Source: Sphingomonas sp. CROZ-RG-20F-R02-07
GTDB taxonomy: Bacteria; Pseudomonadota; Alphaproteobacteria; Sphingomonadales; Sphingomonadaceae
Reading direction: 5' to 3'
Length of the DNA: 64,000 bases
Assembly: GCF_022662335.1 (NCBI RefSeq)
Contig: NZ_JAKNQJ010000002.1
Location: 339,387 to 403,386 of the forward strand
Shown here piece after piece: positions 61,801-64,000 of the stretch. The notes under the pieces were generated by a model, which was not told the DNA's origin, ran no database searches, and saw only the letters and a list, made by a program, of their open reading frames with translations. How positions within the stretch are numbered: position 1 is the stretch's first letter; every line of letters starts with the position of its first letter. The translations under genes were made by a program, and so were the position numbers.

Positions 61801-64000
61801 GGGCGGTCAGGGCGGCATCGTCGATGCGGGCTTTGGCGGTTCCATCGCGACCACCGGTCTCGATTCGGTCGGCGCGCTCGTCCAATCGGTCGGCGGCGGC
61901 GGCGCGGGTGGATTCAACGTCGCCGTGGCGCTGAGCGGCGCGCTGGCGGCGGGTGGCGCTGCGGGGATCGGCTTCGGCGGCACGGGCGGCGGCGGCGGCA
62001 ACGGCGGTGTCGTGACCGGCACGCTGGGGTCGATCAGCACGAACGGTGCCCGATCGGGCGCGGTCGTGGTCCAGTCGGTCGGCGGCGGCGGCGGCGCCGG
62101 TGGCTTCAACGTGGCCGCGGGCGGCGGGGTGGCGGGCGTCGCCGGCGCTGGCGCGGCGGCAGGATTTGGCGGCGCGGGCGGCGGTGGCGGCAACGGCGAC
62201 AGCGCGACCGGCATCACCAACGGTACGATCACCACGCACGGCGAGCTGTCGAACGGCGTCGTGGTGCAGTCGGTCGGCGGCGGCGGCGGCGCGGGCGGGT
62301 TCAGCGTCTCGGCCGGTCTCGCGGCCGGTGGCAGTGGTGCGGGTGCGGCGGGCCTCGGCTTCGGCGGCGCGGGCGGCGATGGCGGCTTCGGCGGCACGAC
62401 GACGGGTACGCTGACGGGTGCGATCGTCACCACCGGCGACCGATCGACCGGCGCGCTGGTGCAATCGGTGGGCGGCGGCGGCGGTGCGGGCGGCTTCAAC
62501 GTCACTGGCGCGGTCGCCGGCGGCGGCGGGGCCGCGGCGGCCGCCAGCGTCGGCTTCGGCGGATCGGGCGGCAAGGGCGGCTATGGCGGCGAGGTGACGC
62601 TGACCCGGGTCGGCGATACGACCACCCAGGGTGCGCAGAGCAACGCGCTGGTCGGGCAATCGATCGGTGGCGGTGGCGGCACTGGCGGGTTCAACGTCAC
62701 CGGCACGCTGACCGCCGCGGCCGCGGGCGGCGGTGCGCTTGGCGCATCGGTGGGCTTTGGCGGCGCGGGCGGCGATGGCGGCTATGCGCAACTGGTGCGC
62801 GGTTTTGTCACCGGCAACACGATGACGACGGGCGACGATAGCAGCGGCATGGTGTTGCAATCGGTGGGTGGCGGCGGCGGCGCTGGCGGCTTCAACGTAT
62901 CGGCCGGCATCTCCGCAGCGGTGGGCGTCGGTGCCGGTGCGGTCAATGTCGGCTTCGGCGGATCGGGCGGCGCGGGCAAGAGCGGCGGCCGCGTCGAAGG
63001 CACGACCTTCGGCAACATCAGCACGCACGGCGATCGGTCGACCGGCGCCTATATCCAGTCGATCGGCGGCGGCGGCGGCGCCGGCGGCTTCACGGTGCAG
63101 GGTGGCCTAGCGATCAGCACGGGGGCTGCGGTCGCCGCAGGCGTCGGCTTCGGCGGATCGGGTGGCGGCGGTGGCGACGGCGGCGTCGTCGATTATGCGC
63201 TGACCGGCAACACGACGACGATCGGGGCGCAGAGCCTTGGCCTGCTGGCGCAGTCGGTCGGCGGCGGCGGCGGTGCGGGCGGGTTCAACATCACCGGTAA
63301 TCTGGCCGGCGGCAGCGGTGCAGCGGCGGTCGGAGTTGGCTTCGGCGGGTCGGGTGGCGGCGGCGGCGCCGGCGATGCGGTGACGTTCGGCGTGACCGGC
63401 GACACCGTCACCCGGGGGCAGGCGGCGGGCGCGATCATCGCACAATCGGTCGGCGGCGGCGGCGGCAGCGGCGGCTTCAACGTGACCGGCGGCGTATCGG
63501 GCGGCGTCGGCGCGGCTGGCGTGTCGATCGGCCTCGGCGGATCGGGCGGCGGCGGCGGCAGGAGCGGCGACGTCCTCCTGACCGTCAAGGGGGCGACGGC
63601 GACCAGTGGCGAATCGGCCAACGCCATCCTGGCCCAGTCGGTGGGCGGTGGCGGTGGCGCCGGCGGCTTCAACATATCGGGAGCGCTGACCGGCGGCGAA
63701 GGCGCGATCAGCGGCGCGTTCGGCATGGGCGGATCGGGCGGTGGCGGCGGCAGTGCGGCCGGCGCGACGGCGACGATCGACGGCAACGTCACGACGACAG
63801 GCCGTTCGTCGGCGGGCGCGATCGCGCAGTCCGTCGGCGGCGGCGGCGGCGCCGGCGGCTTCAACGTCTCGGCGGTCGCGGCGGGCGGCGGCGTCGGCGC
63901 GGGCGCCATCGGTGTCGGCTTCGGCGGCGCGGGCGGCGGCGGCGGGTCGGGCGGGACGGCGACGCTGACGCTGAACGGACAGGTGCGGACCAGCGGCGCG
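58838..64000 (+). CDS. Giant glycine-rich repeat surface protein, probable autotransporter (3' end outside window)
   Basis: The frame from ATG 58838 stays open for 1,721 codons to the window end. An extended signal region (positive start, then SPRVLAAIAVSATSSIAYA) is cleaved near residue 42. A 240-residue N-terminal part follows, then tandem repeats each carrying QSVGGGGG or a close form; 24 occur between 59669 and 63827, giving a predicted parallel beta-helix stack. Later repeats also carry AGGFNV and GVGFGGSGGGGG. Similar proteins in rhizobia and sphingomonads end in an autotransporter beta-barrel, which would lie beyond the window. Expected role: cell-surface adhesion or matrix. The start has only a crowded GGGGGG site; M23 is an alternative. 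Confidence 0.85.
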   Translation, partial: MPVRNVGQRGLVARLLVENAGLMSPRVLAAIAVSATSSIAYAQTYQVGDMILNPATGLDEKVVAQLSDSAVQTDQNNRIITKTAVNDTFTVGQGTEAITYKVESVTTKTIGNTPVVVAIELSNSKDTTTQTEQVAAPLATGPAGAPAGLIPIVAPAGSANTVSIVQKGAGGSGGRAGALFVPASEGGAGGSGAPVVAVVSPPAGNPPAKITAITGNPAGIYAASIGGNGGTGGGSYLNLAGGGKAGGNAGNGGMVSLTVKPGVTIETSGTGVYGIFAQSAGGTGGAGGRNIGTTGSGGSGGVASTGGDVTLDSSADVTTLGKGAAGIVGQSVGGSGGSGGNSYVSVAGGGSGTIAGDGGKVDVTTRGRVQTSGDNAYGVLAQSVGGDGGNAGTSGGVIVATGLGGGTGGTGSAVTLTATGTSATITSGDYATGLFAQSVGGGGGSGGASVALLSLGSSGGGGGNAESATVRVLDGAVVATRGIEADGVVAQSVGGGGGSGKVGVGLVSLGGSSTKGGKAAAATIESGGTITTAGVDSRGLFAQSVGGGGGAAQGTIGLLAFGGNAGGGGDGGDVGISQSAAGSVTTARDGSTAILAQSIGGGGGTGGYGTGVVSLGGKGGIGGTGGTVTVVNDGAISTGGNLARGIFAQSVGGGGGDGGAAGGLLSIGGDAAAGSSGNLVTVVNTGSIATVGERSTGLLAQSIGGGGGNGGYSGGLLSIGGAGGTASDGGTVKVSHGGSITTGGIAADGIVAQSIGGGGGNGGAAGSLSSLLSIAVGGKGTSGGKGGDVTLDFTPMTVTLPGLGTVQRTSAIATTEDQSRGVLAQSVGGGGGNGGVAAAVGASLLTNGSFALGGKGGDGGEGGSVTVHGLIDITTKGDNAQGMIAQSVGGGGGNGALAVSVSVAAGPIAAGAFALGIGGSGGNGGKGGDVTVANAGGSIATGGAFSNGFVAQSVGGGGGNGGATITGAGSAAVGSISLASGFGGSGGLGGQGGIVDAGFGGSIATTGLDSVGALVQSVGGGGAGGFNVAVALSGALAAGGAAGIGFGGTGGGGGNGGVVTGTLGSISTNGARSGAVVVQSVGGGGGAGGFNVAAGGGVAGVAGAGAAAGFGGAGGGGGNGDSATGITNGTITTHGELSNGVVVQSVGGGGGAGGFSVSAGLAAGGSGAGAAGLGFGGAGGDGGFGGTTTGTLTGAIVTTGDRSTGALVQSVGGGGGAGGFNVTGAVAGGGGAAAAASVGFGGSGGKGGYGGEVTLTRVGDTTTQGAQSNALVGQSIGGGGGTGGFNVTGTLTAAAAGGGALGASVGFGGAGGDGGYAQLVRGFVTGNTMTTGDDSSGMVLQSVGGGGGAGGFNVSAGISAAVGVGAGAVNVGFGGSGGAGKSGGRVEGTTFGNISTHGDRSTGAYIQSIGGGGGAGGFTVQGGLAISTGAAVAAGVGFGGSGGGGGDGGVVDYALTGNTTTIGAQSLGLLAQSVGGGGGAGGFNITGNLAGGSGAAAVGVGFGGSGGGGGAGDAVTFGVTGDTVTRGQAAGAIIAQSVGGGGGSGGFNVTGGVSGGVGAAGVSIGLGGSGGGGGRSGDVLLTVKGATATSGESANAILAQSVGGGGGAGGFNISGALTGGEGAISGAFGMGGSGGGGGSAAGATATIDGNVTTTGRSSAGAIAQSVGGGGGAGGFNVSAVAAGGGVGAGAIGVGFGGAGGGGGSGGTATLTLNGQVRTSGA
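59669..63850 (+). repeat. 24 tandem coding repeats in the giant surface protein
   Basis: Codon positions of the glutamine in Q-S-(V/I/A)-G-G were mapped. Ten units from 59669 to 61094 are 156-165 bases apart (six intervals of exactly 156). After one 216-base step, fourteen units from 61310 to 63827 are 183-201 bases apart (mostly 192-198). All spacings are multiples of three. Confidence 0.9.

Noticed and set aside
60191..63028. 945-codon minus-strand frame rich in Ala and Arg
   Set aside because: Antisense to the glycine-rich repeat protein; its periodicity is only the mirror of those repeats.
59669..63850. CRISPR-like regular repeats
   Set aside because: Spacing is 156-216 bases, units are coding and in frame, and there are no unique spacers between short identical repeats.

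Overview
The window is a gene-dense, high-GC stretch of an alphaproteobacterial chromosome, most likely a Sphingomonas or close relative (Sphingomonadaceae). Evidence: the order tRNA-Phe / yacG / RNase G-like / maf / infA; the run hisG-hisD-nusB-DUF4169-thiL; lineage-typical small proteins (DUF6481, an Hpt protein, a LuxR-type regulator with a C-terminal membrane helix); a SapC-like protein; and a large TonB-dependent receptor. The species cannot be determined from the sequence alone.

Layout. 1-5.1 kb: a type-B carboxylesterase (cut by the window edge) facing an acyl-CoA ligase and a TonB-dependent receptor, a likely uptake/catabolism group. 5.5-7.5 kb: tRNA-Phe(GAA), yacG, a short RNase E/G-like protein, maf and infA. 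7.8-9.2 kb: a lower-GC DNA methyltransferase with a C-terminal nuclease-like domain. 9.3-12.9 kb: hisG-hisD-nusB-DUF4169-thiL. 12.9-14.0 kb: a DUF2332 gene broken by one in-frame amber codon. 14.2-20.4 kb: a complete RND efflux operon (adaptor, pump, outer-membrane channel). 20.6-27.2 kb: pentose-phosphate genes rpiA, tkt, tal and gnd, followed by two overlapping HAD phosphatases. 27.2-32.3 kb: leucine catabolism (isovaleryl-CoA dehydrogenase, both methylcrotonyl-CoA carboxylase subunits) ending in a molbindin gene. 32.4-36.2 kb: an APC permease and small regulatory or membrane proteins. 36.1-38.8 kb: a tight three-gene operon (CDP-alcohol phosphatidyltransferase, inositol-3-phosphate synthase, nucleotidyltransferase) that looks like an inositol-phospholipid or inositol-phosphodiester pathway. 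38.9-46.9 kb: nadE, an ArsC-like protein, panB, a YfgM-like protein, bamB, der and an Hpt protein. 46.9-49.9 kb: bacterioferritin and its ferredoxin, a DUF418 membrane protein and a SYLF protein. 50-56.9 kb: purL, a small secreted protein, map, a CinA-like protein, DCC, DUF427 and an ABC1/UbiB-like kinase. 56.9 kb: tRNA-Gly(CCC). 57-64 kb: two minus-strand proteins and the first 1,721 codons of a very large glycine-rich, repeat-built surface protein that runs off the window.

Many neighbours overlap by 1-4 bases (ATGA, GTGA or TGATG junctions), so long co-transcribed units are likely. Several genes use TTG or GTG starts, decided here by a Shine-Dalgarno sequence or by conserved N-termini. Three genes are easily missed: the 56-residue ferredoxin bfd, the 59-residue DUF4169 protein, and a TTG-started secreted protein downstream of purL on the opposite strand.

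The most interesting items are the repeat protein, whose repeat length switches abruptly from about 52 to about 64 residues; the inositol operon; the methyltransferase-nuclease fusion; the Gly-Thr pentapeptide insert in the efflux channel; an RNA hairpin that would hide the ivd start site; and two different palindromes over the bfd and bfr promoters.
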